64,000 nt of DNA, taken from Dyadobacter diqingensis (lineage in GTDB: Bacteria > Bacteroidota > Bacteroidia > Cytophagales > Spirosomataceae). Location: contig NZ_JAMXKF010000002.1 of assembly GCF_024220585.1 (NCBI RefSeq), forward strand, positions 505,392 to 569,391. Reading direction: 5' to 3'. Both the position numbers and the translations under genes were made by a program. Each line of letters opens with the position of its first letter. The stretch's first letter is position 1. The notes beneath the pieces were generated by a model. It was not told where the DNA came from. It saw nothing but the letters and a program-made list of their open reading frames with translations, and searched no databases. Of this stretch, positions 1 through 9,329 are shown piece after piece.

Positions 1-10
1 GTTGCCCCCG

Positions 11-397
11 ATGCGCTATCGCAACATTTTACTAATCGACGACGACGAAGATGATCAGGAAATTTTTCTGGCTGCTTTAAATGATGTATCCAATGCCGTT
101 CAATACCTGGCAATGGATAAGGCCAGTGAAGCGCTGCATAAGTTGTCGTCAAAAAGCCTGACGCCCGACCTTATTTTTCTCGACCTTAATATGCCGTTTA
201 TGAACGGGCAGCAGTTTTTGACAGAGATAAAAAAGGATGAAGCTCTGAAAAACATTCCCGTGATTATTTTCTCTACTTCCGCCAGCGCCAGAACGGTACA
301 GGAAACGAAAGACCTTGGTGCTTACGACTTTATTACCAAACCCGATAACTTTGAAGAGCTCAAAAATGTCATTAAGTCCTACCTCGATTTGTCATGA
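11..397 (+). CDS. Single-domain response regulator (CheY/Rcp1-like receiver)
   Basis: A receiver domain with no output domain, so it probably acts by protein contact or phosphorelay. From the ATG at 11, the acidic cluster is at Asp10-Asp12, the phospho-acceptor Asp58 lies in FLDLNMP, the Ser/Thr switch is at 88-89 and the conserved Lys110 lies in ITKPDN. This set is complete. The extended acidic DDDEDD start is typical of Rcp1-type receivers that follow phytochrome-like or hybrid kinases. A TTG at position 2 is in frame, but the ATG at 11 gives the normal receiver length. The upstream partner is outside the window; the gene starts so near the edge that a longer N-terminus cannot be excluded. 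Confidence 0.85.
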   Translation: MRYRNILLIDDDEDDQEIFLAALNDVSNAVQYLAMDKASEALHKLSSKSLTPDLIFLDLNMPFMNGQQFLTEIKKDEALKNIPVIIFSTSASARTVQETKDLGAYDFITKPDNFEELKNVIKSYLDLS

Positions 398-429
398 ACG
401 GGTCCATCAGAACTGAGTAGTATCCTATC

Positions 430-473
430 AAAATGAGGTCATAAGCCTTTGAAAAGACTTAGGACCTCATTTT
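430..473. terminator. Bidirectional intrinsic terminator
   Basis: AAAATGAGGTC at 430-440 pairs exactly with GACCTCATTTT at 463-473, and TAAG/CTTA extends the stem inward. A-runs on one side and T-runs on the other suit both converging genes, the receiver on plus and the glycosidase on minus. Confidence 0.8.
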
Positions 474-475
474 CT

Positions 476-3283
476 TTACTGTTTTACAAATTTCCGTTCA
501 ATACCGTTGAGCCTGATCACATAAATTCCAGTCGCCCAGTTGGTCACATCCAGTTCAAGCTCGCTTTTCTCCGGACTGGCCGAATACACTTTTCGCCCTG
601 ACGAACTGACAATGTCCAGATTCAGGATTTTTGTCTGCGATTTAATCGTGAGTTTCCGGGCCACGGGGTTCGGATACACGTTCACGATGTCTTCTGAAAT
701 GATCTTCGTGGTCACAATCCTGCTTAGACTGCTTGTTTCATCCAGATCCACCATTTTCAAACGATAGTAGTAAGTTCCTGACGGCAGATTAACATCGGAG
801 TAACTGTAAGACTGCAAAGTTGTAGTGTTTTGAGCCGTGTTAACTTTTCCGATATTGTTAAAATGTTTTGAGTCGCTGCTGCGCTGTATTTCAAAATGGG
901 AACTGTTCGTCTCAGACGTTGTCTGCCACTTTAAATGGGCGTTATTGACTTCGTTGGTTACAGAAAAAGTGGTCAGCGTTACAGGCAGCGGCGTTCCGGC
1001 AGCCGTCGTGATGGCATTCGGGAAAAGCGGAACCGATAAGCTATTCGTTGCCTTTCCAGCCAGCACTTTCTTGGTATAACCCGCCAGTGCCAGATACCAG
1101 TCGGGTGTCAGATCATAACCATCGGCATCAAGTGACAAAAACCAGGTATTTCCGCCTTTGGGCGTGTGGTCTGCAAACTTTGCCATCTTGAAAAATGACG
1201 TCGACTCATCCACTTCGTCAAACATTGCCAGATAGATCATCTGCGCACCTTCGTTGATTACATTTTGTGACTGCTGCCACAGAAAACTTCCGCCATTTCT
1301 CGGAATCGAGTTTTTGATGGCAGCGGTGGGGTTATTGCGGTAAGTCTGAAGGTTGAACCAGGAGAAACCCGGAAAAATAACCGGCATGTAATCGATACCC
1401 TTTGGCTGTAAATAAGCCATATCAGGCCTTACCGAGTTAATGGCAAAACTATTCGCACCACTCTCGTCGCCATAACGACCGACAGACCATGGACTGATCG
1501 CATCCAGTAAATCATAAACCGCCAGCCAGGCAGCCGAATGCGTACGCCAGTTGTCGTTTAGACCTCCCATAATGGTAGCCCTGTATTTGGGGTCATCAGT
1601 CGGGTCGGTCGGGTCTCCCTCCTTAAACCAGCGAACCAGTTTTTCAGAACGCGCCGCCGTTGCTTCCGGATCCGATGCCAGCCCAAGCCCCCATAAGGCT
1701 ACCAGTGGCTTGCCTTTATGCCATAAGTAACTGTTTTCGCTTGTAACACCCAGGTCATCAACCAGCCTTTTCCAGTCTGCAATAATGGCTTCCGTTGAGG
1801 TTGCGTTAGCTCCCGAAAGATCGTACATGATGGAATAAACCCGGTTGTATTTGCTGCTGGCAGTCTGCACATTTTCTATAACCTTATCAAAATGACGATG
1901 CACACGGGCATCGGACGTAGTGGCGTAGCCTAAAAACCGCTGCTGAAAAACCCCGTCGACTTCATGCTCCTGCATCCATTTGAAATGTTCGTCCACTGTA
2001 CTGTAATTGTAACTTGAAAAAAGTTTAGCGGGACTTCCGTCTGCGTAGGTCATGGTTGTTGCGGCCAGTTCATTCTGAGGATAATCGGCCAGATATGGCC
2101 ACATATCTACCGTAGCCGTGCTGTGTTGCGGCGCTCCGCCAAACCAATGCAGCCACCAGTTGTTGGTCGGCTGCGAGTCATTCGGCAGGCCAAACCATCC
2201 CTGGTATCCAAACATCACTTTACCGTTTAAAGTGTTGGCAGCGGGCGTTGCGGTTAATGCGGAGGCCGGATTGTAAAATTCTATTTCATCAATTTTAGTG
2301 GTAATCGAAGCAGATAAGGGCTGATTAATCCGGAAATAATTAATGGCTCCAAGGTTCGGATTCCCCTGTTTTGCTGCTTCGGAAATTTTCAGAAAAACAT
2401 GGTTCCAGCCGTTCAAAAGCTTTTGTCCGGCGATATTCCACTTATATTCATCAATACCTGCCTGGCCGGAAGAAGTAAACACGACACTTCCGGGTCCGTT
2501 AAATTTGCTGATATCAGAAACATAGAGCCAGAACTTAACGACACCGTTTGCCTCACCTACCGTTGAATTAAAGGCGGAGGAAGGTGTATAAATAAACCAG
2601 TCGGCTCCTGAACCCGTTTTCGTTATTGAAGCCGCTCCCAGAATCCGGTTGCTGTTATCTGCCTGCACGGTGTTCGACCCGGTCCAATTTGTCGCCTGGT
2701 CCGCATTACTGAATATATGCGCGCCAATCAGATCGCTGCCGACATAACCTTTTGTAAAACGGATGTTGTCAATTTTGATGGTTATCGTTTCACCGGCCGT
2801 GATCGGTTTGTAATATCTGAAAAAGTTGATTGCCGATAAATTCGGATTCCCGGATTTGCCGGCACCACTTAACCGCAGCACCACGTTATTCCATCCGTTT
2901 CGGAGGTTAACACTGCCCGTTCCCCAACTGAATTCATCGGTATCAGGTCCACCCGAACTGGTGATTTCAAACTGGCCGCCGGATGCTGAAAACTTGGTAA
3001 CATCCGAAACATACAACGAAAACTGAAGGTAGGAAATGGTAAGCTCACTTGCCAAAATTCCGGTATTTAACGGAGCTGTGAAATTTTTACGAAAGCGTTC
3101 GGTATTTCCGCCAACCGATTTAATAGAAGCTGTGCCCTGAACAGGACTATCGGTATCGAGACTAAGTGTGTTTCCACCTCCGCCCCATCCGGTGAGCGAT
3201 TCGCAGTCGTCGACCAATACGACCTGGCCGTACCCTTGCAGCACAGCGATGAACAAAAATAATAGTAAACAGGATTTTCTCAT
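476..3283 (-). CDS. T9SS-secreted glycoside hydrolase, GH71/99-like
   Basis: A secreted 935-residue carbohydrate-active enzyme. A Sec signal peptide (about 1-19, ending QGYGQ) is followed by two homologous beta-sandwich modules (about 22-175 and 188-335). They share the patterns LYVSDxxKF, SSGxxxxDEfxW, LxNGWNxVxL and GNPNLxAINxFR, so they look like a tandem carbohydrate-binding duplication. A catalytic TIM barrel follows (about 350-750) with GYQGWFG, WWLHWF and MFDEVDEST, the pattern of bacterial GH71/99-like proteins (endo-mannanase or xylosidase/arabinosidase annotations). After an Fn3-like linker starting near LPVTLTTFSV, the C-terminus (from VNVYPNPVARK to RKFVKQ) is a type A T9SS sorting domain. 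Substrate is not determinable from sequence. Confidence 0.85.
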   Translation of the reverse strand: MRKSCLLLFLFIAVLQGYGQVVLVDDCESLTGWGGGGNTLSLDTDSPVQGTASIKSVGGNTERFRKNFTAPLNTGILASELTISYLQFSLYVSDVTKFSASGGQFEITSSGGPDTDEFSWGTGSVNLRNGWNNVVLRLSGAGKSGNPNLSAINFFRYYKPITAGETITIKIDNIRFTKGYVGSDLIGAHIFSNADQATNWTGSNTVQADNSNRILGAASITKTGSGADWFIYTPSSAFNSTVGEANGVVKFWLYVSDISKFNGPGSVVFTSSGQAGIDEYKWNIAGQKLLNGWNHVFLKISEAAKQGNPNLGAINYFRINQPLSASITTKIDEIEFYNPASALTATPAANTLNGKVMFGYQGWFGLPNDSQPTNNWWLHWFGGAPQHSTATVDMWPYLADYPQNELAATTMTYADGSPAKLFSSYNYSTVDEHFKWMQEHEVDGVFQQRFLGYATTSDARVHRHFDKVIENVQTASSKYNRVYSIMYDLSGANATSTEAIIADWKRLVDDLGVTSENSYLWHKGKPLVALWGLGLASDPEATAARSEKLVRWFKEGDPTDPTDDPKYRATIMGGLNDNWRTHSAAWLAVYDLLDAISPWSVGRYGDESGANSFAINSVRPDMAYLQPKGIDYMPVIFPGFSWFNLQTYRNNPTAAIKNSIPRNGGSFLWQQSQNVINEGAQMIYLAMFDEVDESTSFFKMAKFADHTPKGGNTWFLSLDADGYDLTPDWYLALAGYTKKVLAGKATNSLSVPLFPNAITTAAGTPLPVTLTTFSVTNEVNNAHLKWQTTSETNSSHFEIQRSSDSKHFNNIGKVNTAQNTTTLQSYSYSDVNLPSGTYYYRLKMVDLDETSSLSRIVTTKIISEDIVNVYPNPVARKLTIKSQTKILNLDIVSSSGRKVYSASPEKSELELDVTNWATGIYVIRLNGIERKFVKQ

Positions 3284-3441
3284 GCGTCAAAAATTAAAGG
3301 TTAACAGTTGATTTGTGAAAGTCCGGAACGAGATTACAATTCCGGAAAGCCCCAAAACTATGCGCACACCTATAATTTTTGATTAATTATAACTTAACAA
3401 AGAATAAATAATAAAATAAAAATTACCACGATCGCTTTTTT

Positions 3442-3476
3442 GGCGGTCAGCGGTCAGCCATCGACGGTCGGCAGTC
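3442..3476. repeat. Short 7-bp-periodic GTC repeat
   Basis: Units GGTCAGC, GGTCAGC, CATCGAC, GGTCGGC follow one another with a 7-bp period between the glycosidase and the HD gene. It resembles the longer array at 30961-31107. Confidence 0.55.
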
Positions 3477-3480
3477 AAAA

Positions 3481-4011
3481 TTATTTCGTAAACATGGGCA
3501 GAGGATTCAGCGGGTGCCTGAAAAAGTTTTTTGAAGTCTCCCTGATAAGGAAAAAATGAAAACCCAGGTTAGGTATATTTCTTCTGTTTTCTTTAAGCGC
3601 CCGTTTGTCAACACCAAAAGAAACCAGACCAAGGGATACGTCGATCCAGTCGGCCTTTCGGAAATTCTCTACGGTTTGATGATGTTTTCCCTGATAGCGA
3701 CTTATTTTATGATGCCAGTATATCATTAAAGAAATCTCTTCAATCCAATGCTGTTTTCCAATTTCAGTAAGATAAATTCTCGCCTGTTCTATGGAAGGAT
3801 TTAAATAATCAATGGTATGGTCGGTCCAGATTCCGATATCGTGAAATACCACAGCGATGGCATACTTCTCCTTGTTCGCCTCGTCGGAATCAAGCAGCAG
3901 ACAATTAAAAAAAACTCGATAAATATGGTTTCTGTATTTTGAAAAATCCAGACCGATAACCGGTCTGAATTTTTCAAGCAACGCTTCAATAGTACGGTTT
4001 GAATCGTCCAT
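3481..4011 (-). CDS. HD-domain protein (putative metal-dependent phosphohydrolase)
   Basis: A cytoplasmic 176-residue protein with an HD core: an upstream His in the helix IYRVFFN region, the HD doublet in VVFHDIGIW, then WHHKISRYQG. The HD superfamily binds divalent metals and hydrolyses phosphoester bonds, often on nucleotides. There is no attached GGDEF, ACT or synthetase domain, so the substrate is unknown. It ends close to the GTC repeat, and the alpha/beta hydrolase gene lies 42 bp away on the other side, on the same strand and downstream. No signal peptide is seen. Confidence 0.7.
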   Translation of the reverse strand: MDDSNRTIEALLEKFRPVIGLDFSKYRNHIYRVFFNCLLLDSDEANKEKYAIAVVFHDIGIWTDHTIDYLNPSIEQARIYLTEIGKQHWIEEISLMIYWHHKISRYQGKHHQTVENFRKADWIDVSLGLVSFGVDKRALKENRRNIPNLGFHFFLIRETSKNFFRHPLNPLPMFTK

Positions 4012-4053
4012 AAAAGAATGATTAACGAATAACTATTTTATGGATGTAGAATA

Positions 4054-4830
4054 TTAGTACTTCGAAATCCAGTTCAACACATAATCAGCATCTGCCTCCC
4101 AACCTGGCTGCCCCAAAGCATTGTGGTTACGGCCCGGGAATTCCTTGTATTCCAGCACAGAACCATTGGTTTTATACGCCTTAAAATTACGATAGTTCAG
4201 ATGCGGCGGAATAATGTTATCGATACTTCCGGCCGTGATCAGTAATGGCGCATGTTTTTTATTAAAATCTACTTTTGCAGCACTGGTCAAACCTCCCCTG
4301 GCTACCGTTTTTGATTCCGGAGCCGTCAGTTTATCGTAAGCCTCCTTTTGCTGATCCAGGGGCATCTCGTTGACAAAGGCATACTGCCAGTCTTTGAAAG
4401 ACATCAGGTAGGTTTTCTTTAAAGACGTAAATAACCCAAGCGATTTCCAGCCCGCTTTCAAAAACGAAAACTCGTAAGGAAAAACACCCAAAGGCGGTAC
4501 CGGATGAACGGCCACGGCAGCCGTAGCCAAATCCCGGCTAACCAGTATCTGGGTCATCAACCCTCCCAGGGAATGCCCGATAATGATCGGTTTTTCATCC
4601 AGATTTTTCGCGATGTCCGCATAATGATCCACCAGCTCCGAAAGAGTCAATGCCGCCAGATCGGTGTCGTACGGTTGACGGTTCCGGAGCGTTTCCGCAT
4701 CTCCGTCCTTAAACGGCCAGGCTGGCGCAATCGTCTTATACCCTTTGTTTTCAAAATAAACCTTCCACTCATCCCAGCAATGATGCGTCACAAAAGCACC
4801 GGTTACAAATAAAATCGTTTTTGTTTTCAT
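4054..4830 (-). CDS. Alpha/beta hydrolase
   Basis: A 258-residue alpha/beta-hydrolase fold protein without a signal peptide. The nucleophile elbow is GHSLGG, with Asp probably from GSIDNIIPP and His from GRNHNALG, giving a complete triad. The N-terminus (ILFVTGAFVTHHCWDEWKVYF) carries the usual strand 3 and oxyanion region. The family covers esterases, lipases and haloperoxidase-like enzymes, and substrate is not predictable. It lies downstream of another alpha/beta hydrolase gene on the same strand, separated by a strong terminator, so the two are probably transcribed independently. Confidence 0.8.
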   Translation of the reverse strand: MKTKTILFVTGAFVTHHCWDEWKVYFENKGYKTIAPAWPFKDGDAETLRNRQPYDTDLAALTLSELVDHYADIAKNLDEKPIIIGHSLGGLMTQILVSRDLATAAVAVHPVPPLGVFPYEFSFLKAGWKSLGLFTSLKKTYLMSFKDWQYAFVNEMPLDQQKEAYDKLTAPESKTVARGGLTSAAKVDFNKKHAPLLITAGSIDNIIPPHLNYRNFKAYKTNGSVLEYKEFPGRNHNALGQPGWEADADYVLNWISKY

Positions 4831-4857
4831 AAGTTGAATAGGTATTGTTTTATAATA

Positions 4858-4888
4858 AAACTGGCTGATCTTAACAGTCAGCCAGTTT
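4858..4888 (-). terminator. Intrinsic terminator
   Basis: AAACTGGCTGA (4858-4868) pairs with TCAGCCAGTTT (4878-4888). Read on the minus strand the stem is followed by TTTTATTATAAAA, placing it just after the hydrolase that ends at 4909. Confidence 0.75.
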
Positions 4889-4908
4889 CACTGAATGAGA
4901 ATAGAGGT

Positions 4909-5898
4909 TTATTTAAGGTATTTTTTCAGTTCAGCCGCAGCCTGAACAAACAATGCCCTGGTTTGCGGAATTTCAGCCAAACCGTTAAGAAGACCGAAAT
5001 CATGGATTACATCGTTGTAACGAACCGTTGTAACTTCTACACCCGCATCACCAAGTTTACGGCCATAGGCCTCTCCTTCATCCCGCAGAATATCATTTTC
5101 AGCCACCTGAATTAATGTCGGCGGTAACCCTTTCAGATCTTCCAAAGTAGCCCGAAGTGGTGAGGCGTAAATTTCACTTCGTTGTTCAGGCGTTATATAC
5201 TGGTCCCACATCCACTGCATCAGCGACGAAGTCAAAAAGCGCTGCTCGCCGTATAACTTATAGGATTCCGTTTCAAAGTTGGCGTCAGTTACCGGCCAGA
5301 ACAATATCTGCACCTTAAATTCAGCCCCACCTTCTTTCTTAGCTAAAAGGGCGGTTGCAGTAGAAAGATTGCCACCCGCGCTATTCCCCACGATTGCAAG
5401 TTTTGAACCATCCACATTAATCTCACCGCCATTTTGCGATAACCATTTTGCTACGGCATACACCTCACGCACAGGCTGGGGATATTTTACTTCCGGGGCG
5501 CGACTGTAATTCACAAATACACCGACAAAACCTGAAAGCACGGCAAGGTCGCGTACCATCCTTTTATGTGTGGGAAAATCCCCGAGCACCCATCCTCCGC
5601 CATGAATAAACATAAAAACGGGTAAAACGCCAGAAACACCGGCCGGTCGCACGATGTTCAGCGTTATTGTGTAACCGTCGGCAGTAATTGTCTTTTCGGA
5701 TTCTTCAATGCCAGAAAGATCGACAGGAAAAGCAACCTGTGCTCCCACAAGAACATTTCTCGCATCTTCTATGGACAAACTTTCCAGCGGCGGACCGCCA
5801 CCATTCAATGGTTTTAAAAATTCCTTTACTGCGTTGGAAAGATGCGGATCGGAAGCATAGTCAACGGATTGAGTTTGTAAAATAGTTTCGGAGGCCAT
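4909..5898 (-). CDS. Alpha/beta hydrolase, HSL (lipase/esterase) family
   Basis: A 329-residue carboxylesterase of the hormone-sensitive-lipase group. The oxyanion motif HGGGW, the nucleophile elbow GNSAGG, the acid Asp in AENDILRDEG and the His in VIHDFGLL are all present, as expected for an active enzyme. The frame is open upstream to 5988, but the extra 30 residues look unlike coding sequence; the ATG at 5898 (MASETILQ) gives the family's usual N-terminal cap. No signal peptide, so probably cytoplasmic. It is followed by its own terminator. Confidence 0.85.
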   Translation of the reverse strand: MASETILQTQSVDYASDPHLSNAVKEFLKPLNGGGPPLESLSIEDARNVLVGAQVAFPVDLSGIEESEKTITADGYTITLNIVRPAGVSGVLPVFMFIHGGGWVLGDFPTHKRMVRDLAVLSGFVGVFVNYSRAPEVKYPQPVREVYAVAKWLSQNGGEINVDGSKLAIVGNSAGGNLSTATALLAKKEGGAEFKVQILFWPVTDANFETESYKLYGEQRFLTSSLMQWMWDQYITPEQRSEIYASPLRATLEDLKGLPPTLIQVAENDILRDEGEAYGRKLGDAGVEVTTVRYNDVIHDFGLLNGLAEIPQTRALFVQAAAELKKYLK

Positions 5899-6276
5899 AA
5901 GGTTAAGTGATTTAGACTTACTGATTGGTGAAATTTGACGGAGAATGCTTTCGGATTGGCGGCACTCACCCACTTCTTGAATAACCAATCACGTGCCACA
6001 AATATAAAACACTTAATATCAATACATTATACTCAACAAAACCCTCGAAAAATTGTCTTTATTTCAACAATTATCGACAACGCTTCCGAAATAACGATAA
6101 ATCAAAGATGTAAAAAGGAGCCGGATATGAGGATTCCATAAACGCTCCTCTTTTATGTGTGATAAACGCTATAAATTAATCACGGTGACAACAATAACTA
6201 TCTTATTATTAACTTGTATTATCCCCACAATCATTCTACCTTTCCCGTCGAATTTTATTACCCTTTACTCAACGCT
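5899..6276. other. Intergenic region between divergent genes
   Basis: 378 bp separating the HSL-type hydrolase (minus) from a lipoprotein (plus). It is AT-rich and must hold both promoters, but no clear promoter pair, hairpin or conserved motif was found. The open frames here are short and unlike proteins. Confidence 0.5.
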
Positions 6277-6669
6277 ATGAAGTCGTATTATTTTTATGCA
6301 GCAATTTTGACTGCATTATTGCTGAGCACAGCTGGCTGTGACAAAGCCGTTCCGCAAAAAGCGGAACCCGAAGTTGTCCCTTCTGATATAAGACTTACGT
6401 GCAGCTGGCCGTCAAGCAGTAATGTAGACAGCGTCATCACGGAATATACAACAGAAGTTGTACAAGTAGGAGACTTGTTTATGCTTAAAAGTACGGGCAT
6501 AGGTAAAGTTCATACCGGTTATCTGGGCCCATGTAACCTTCCAGCTGCCGCGAAAAAGAATGGATTGGCTGTAAAAGTGAGCGGCTACCTCGTTACTTTC
6601 CCAGACATTGCCGAAAAAGACCTGGCCGCAGACCCATTCGAATTAACTTTGGTCGAGTATATCAGATAG
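6277..6669 (+). CDS. Small lipoprotein of unknown function
   Basis: A 130-residue protein with a lipoprotein signal peptide (ALLLSTAGC, lipid-modified Cys near residue 20). The mature part is short and beta-rich (DIRLTCSWPS, YTTEVVQVGDLFMLKS, GYLVTFPDIAEKDL), with two further cysteines that could pair. The frame is open from 6214, but the ATG at 6277 puts the signal peptide at the N-terminus. No family was recognised. Likely anchored in the periplasm or on the cell surface. It stands alone between two long AT-rich gaps. Confidence 0.7.
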   Translation: MKSYYFYAAILTALLLSTAGCDKAVPQKAEPEVVPSDIRLTCSWPSSSNVDSVITEYTTEVVQVGDLFMLKSTGIGKVHTGYLGPCNLPAAAKKNGLAVKVSGYLVTFPDIAEKDLAADPFELTLVEYIR

Positions 6670-7376
6670 TAAATAATCACATAAAACTTTGCCTCCATTG
6701 CACCCGGGATTTTCCTGAACCGGGGCATTGTCACGCCGTTCCTAATCGTCAATCCGGCCCATTCCGCTAGCTCACGCCTGAGCAACTGACACTTGAAATC
6801 CCAAAACAATTATAAGGGCTTCCAAAACATCGAATCCACCTCCTTGCAGCAGATCCATCACGCTAAATTAAATTCACGGTAAAATACAATTTTAAAATTT
6901 CATAGCATTCAGCACGACAAATTTCTACATTAAAACCACATCTTGTTGAACGAATTAATGTACAAACCCATTTTAATAATCACATACAAACAACACGGTT
7001 ACATGCAACTTCATTAGTCCTCTTAACCAATAGACTTTTAAAAGCTTGATATCAATAAGTTACGATCATTTTATACTTCGACTACGTCATTTACAGTACC
7101 AACATAAATCACTTGTAACCGAACAATTAAGAAGTTCTACAAGCAAGTAGAATTGTATATATTTTAACGAAAATTGTATAAAAAAATGATTGCAATTCCG
7201 ATTTTCTTATAGTACTTAGATTAAGGCCGGCGAAAACCACCTAAAAGTTCAAAAAAAGACCCCATTTGTAGAATAACTTTTATTCATTATTTACCCAGCA
7301 TTTCAAGCATCGTTATAAGTCACTTTTACCAATTGTTGCATTAGAAATATCCCTTTATTTATCAGTTACTCAGGTT
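6670..7376. other. Long AT-rich intergenic region
   Basis: 707 bp between a lipoprotein and the metzincin gene, the longest gap in the window. Base composition is clearly AT-rich from about 6850 to 7376. It should contain the protease promoter. No tRNA, riboswitch, hairpin terminator or plausible coding frame was recognised. An unannotated small RNA cannot be excluded. Confidence 0.5.
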
Positions 7377-9329
7377 ATGAAAAAGTTATTAATTGTACTT
7401 GCATTCCTATCGCAGGTAGCGCACGCACAGATCGTTACTCAAATTACTTCGCAGGCAAAACTTTCCAAAACGGAAATCCAGAAACTGGACGGGTTGAAGG
7501 TTTTCAATGTATTGCAACTGGAACCAGCGACTTTGAACAGATATGTAAAGAAAAATCCTTTACAGGCTAAATTAAAACTGGCGATATCCAACGACCTGAC
7601 CCTTGATCTGACGATTCAGCAAAACGAGATCAGAAGTGTTGGTTATAAAGCGCTTATGACAACTGATAAAGGTTTGGTGGCTGATTCATCAACCACGATC
7701 TGTAATACTTACTCAGGATATGTTAATGACGATCCCAGCCAGTTTGTTCGTCTTTATATAGATCAGAACCAGATTAAGGGCGTGATCAGTGACGGGAAAG
7801 CAGGCTACTACGCGATTGAGCCACTGGCAGATATCACCAAAACGCAGGACGCAGGAAACCGTTACATCGTTTTTAATGTAGCAGATGTTAATACAATAGA
7901 TGGAAAATGCGGATTAGAAGAGCCAATCAGCCAGGCAGTGGCGAAAGGGCAAAGTGCGGCAAGGACTTCTGCTACCTTTACCTCTGCCTGCCGCATACTG
8001 GAAGTAGCCACAGAGGCTGATTATGAGTACTATAAAAGAAATGGCGCTGCAACAAACAGCCGCATTCTGAACGATATGAATATCATTGCCGGTATTTACC
8101 AAAGCACTTTTAACGTGCGGATTATGGTTACGTATCAGCACGTATTTACTACCGCTGACGATCCATACACCTCGACGGATCCATCAAAGCTGCTTGGCGA
8201 ATTCACCAAGTACTGGAACAAAAATATGACCGGTGTAAAAAGAGACGTAGCACATTTGTTCACTGCCAAAGTACTGGATGCGTTCACATTAGGCATTGCA
8301 CATACAGGTACAATTGGCAAAAATCCAGCGATGGCTTACTCGTTAACTTACTGTACACCAAACGAATACCTAACTACCGCTCACGAGATCGGCCACAATT
8401 TCAATGCTTCACATCCCAACGATGCAAAGTCGGGATGCAGCACAGGCACCAAAACAGTGATGTGCAGCGGCCTTGAAAAGGCACTCGTATTCTCTGAGTT
8501 TTCACAGAAAGAAATTAAAGACTTTATTGCTGCCAATGAAAAAAACTTGCTTACATCACAATACGACTTTAAGATCTTAGGAGATTCTACCTTATGCGCC
8601 AATACTTCTACATACCGCATGAATCTTTTGGGACCGTCTGTTGAGTGGTCAAGCAGTGATCCAGCCATACTTTCAATTAACGAAAACACAGGTGTGGCTA
8701 AAAGAGTGGGTACAGAATCGGGTTTGGTGACACTGACTGCAACGATTGACGTATGCGGAACACCGTTAACATTTTCGAAAAATATTTACGTTGGACTACC
8801 AAGTCTTACTACAACCATCACCAATGTTGATACATACGGCGTTGTAGCCGCTAATACGACAGAAGTTGTCTACGGAACTTACAATTGGTACATCGATGGA
8901 AAGCTGATAAAAAGCGGTCTTGAAAGTGAAGTCAGTATCAACGGGGGGACATGCGGTGCAAACCATTTTGTACAGGCTACGGTAACAAATGCCTGCGGAA
9001 CAACGCCGATGTCAAACCAGGTTTCTTACAGCTGGAAATGCACCAATACGGGAGCCAATATTTATCCAAACCCGGCAAGGGACGTGATCAGTGTCGATTT
9101 TGAAAGCGAAAGCGCTGATAAACTGCTTCCGAAAGAAATCCTTTTATACAATGAAAAATCGGCCATCGTTCGCGCAGTTTCCGGTTCCAATTCATTTTCG
9201 GCAGCAGGCAACAGCAAAAAAACGCAGATGGACGTAGCCAGCCTGCCCCGCGGAACCTATTATTTATATGTAGTTCCTGACAAAGATTCGGGTCAGAAAA
9301 CAGAAGTGAAACGAATTTTGCTTGAATAA
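7377..9329 (+). CDS. Secreted M12B/reprolysin-like metalloprotease with T9SS tail
   Basis: A 650-residue exported zinc protease. The signal peptide (MKKLLIVLAFLSQVAHAQ) is followed by a propeptide-like domain (about 20-200) and a metzincin catalytic domain. The zinc site HEIGHNFNASH spans residues 336-346, and the Met-turn is probably TVMCSG shortly after. The usual Gly of HExxHxxGxxH is Asn here. An Ig-like BIG2 module (WSSSDPAILSINENTGVAKRV) and a second Ig/PKD-like module follow. The end (ANIYPNPARDVISVDF to EVKRILLE) is a T9SS type A sorting domain, so the enzyme should be secreted or surface-attached. Cysteines in the catalytic domain probably form disulfides. Substrate is unknown. Confidence 0.85.
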   Translation: MKKLLIVLAFLSQVAHAQIVTQITSQAKLSKTEIQKLDGLKVFNVLQLEPATLNRYVKKNPLQAKLKLAISNDLTLDLTIQQNEIRSVGYKALMTTDKGLVADSSTTICNTYSGYVNDDPSQFVRLYIDQNQIKGVISDGKAGYYAIEPLADITKTQDAGNRYIVFNVADVNTIDGKCGLEEPISQAVAKGQSAARTSATFTSACRILEVATEADYEYYKRNGAATNSRILNDMNIIAGIYQSTFNVRIMVTYQHVFTTADDPYTSTDPSKLLGEFTKYWNKNMTGVKRDVAHLFTAKVLDAFTLGIAHTGTIGKNPAMAYSLTYCTPNEYLTTAHEIGHNFNASHPNDAKSGCSTGTKTVMCSGLEKALVFSEFSQKEIKDFIAANEKNLLTSQYDFKILGDSTLCANTSTYRMNLLGPSVEWSSSDPAILSINENTGVAKRVGTESGLVTLTATIDVCGTPLTFSKNIYVGLPSLTTTITNVDTYGVVAANTTEVVYGTYNWYIDGKLIKSGLESEVSINGGTCGANHFVQATVTNACGTTPMSNQVSYSWKCTNTGANIYPNPARDVISVDFESESADKLLPKEILLYNEKSAIVRAVSGSNSFSAAGNSKKTQMDVASLPRGTYYLYVVPDKDSGQKTEVKRILLE

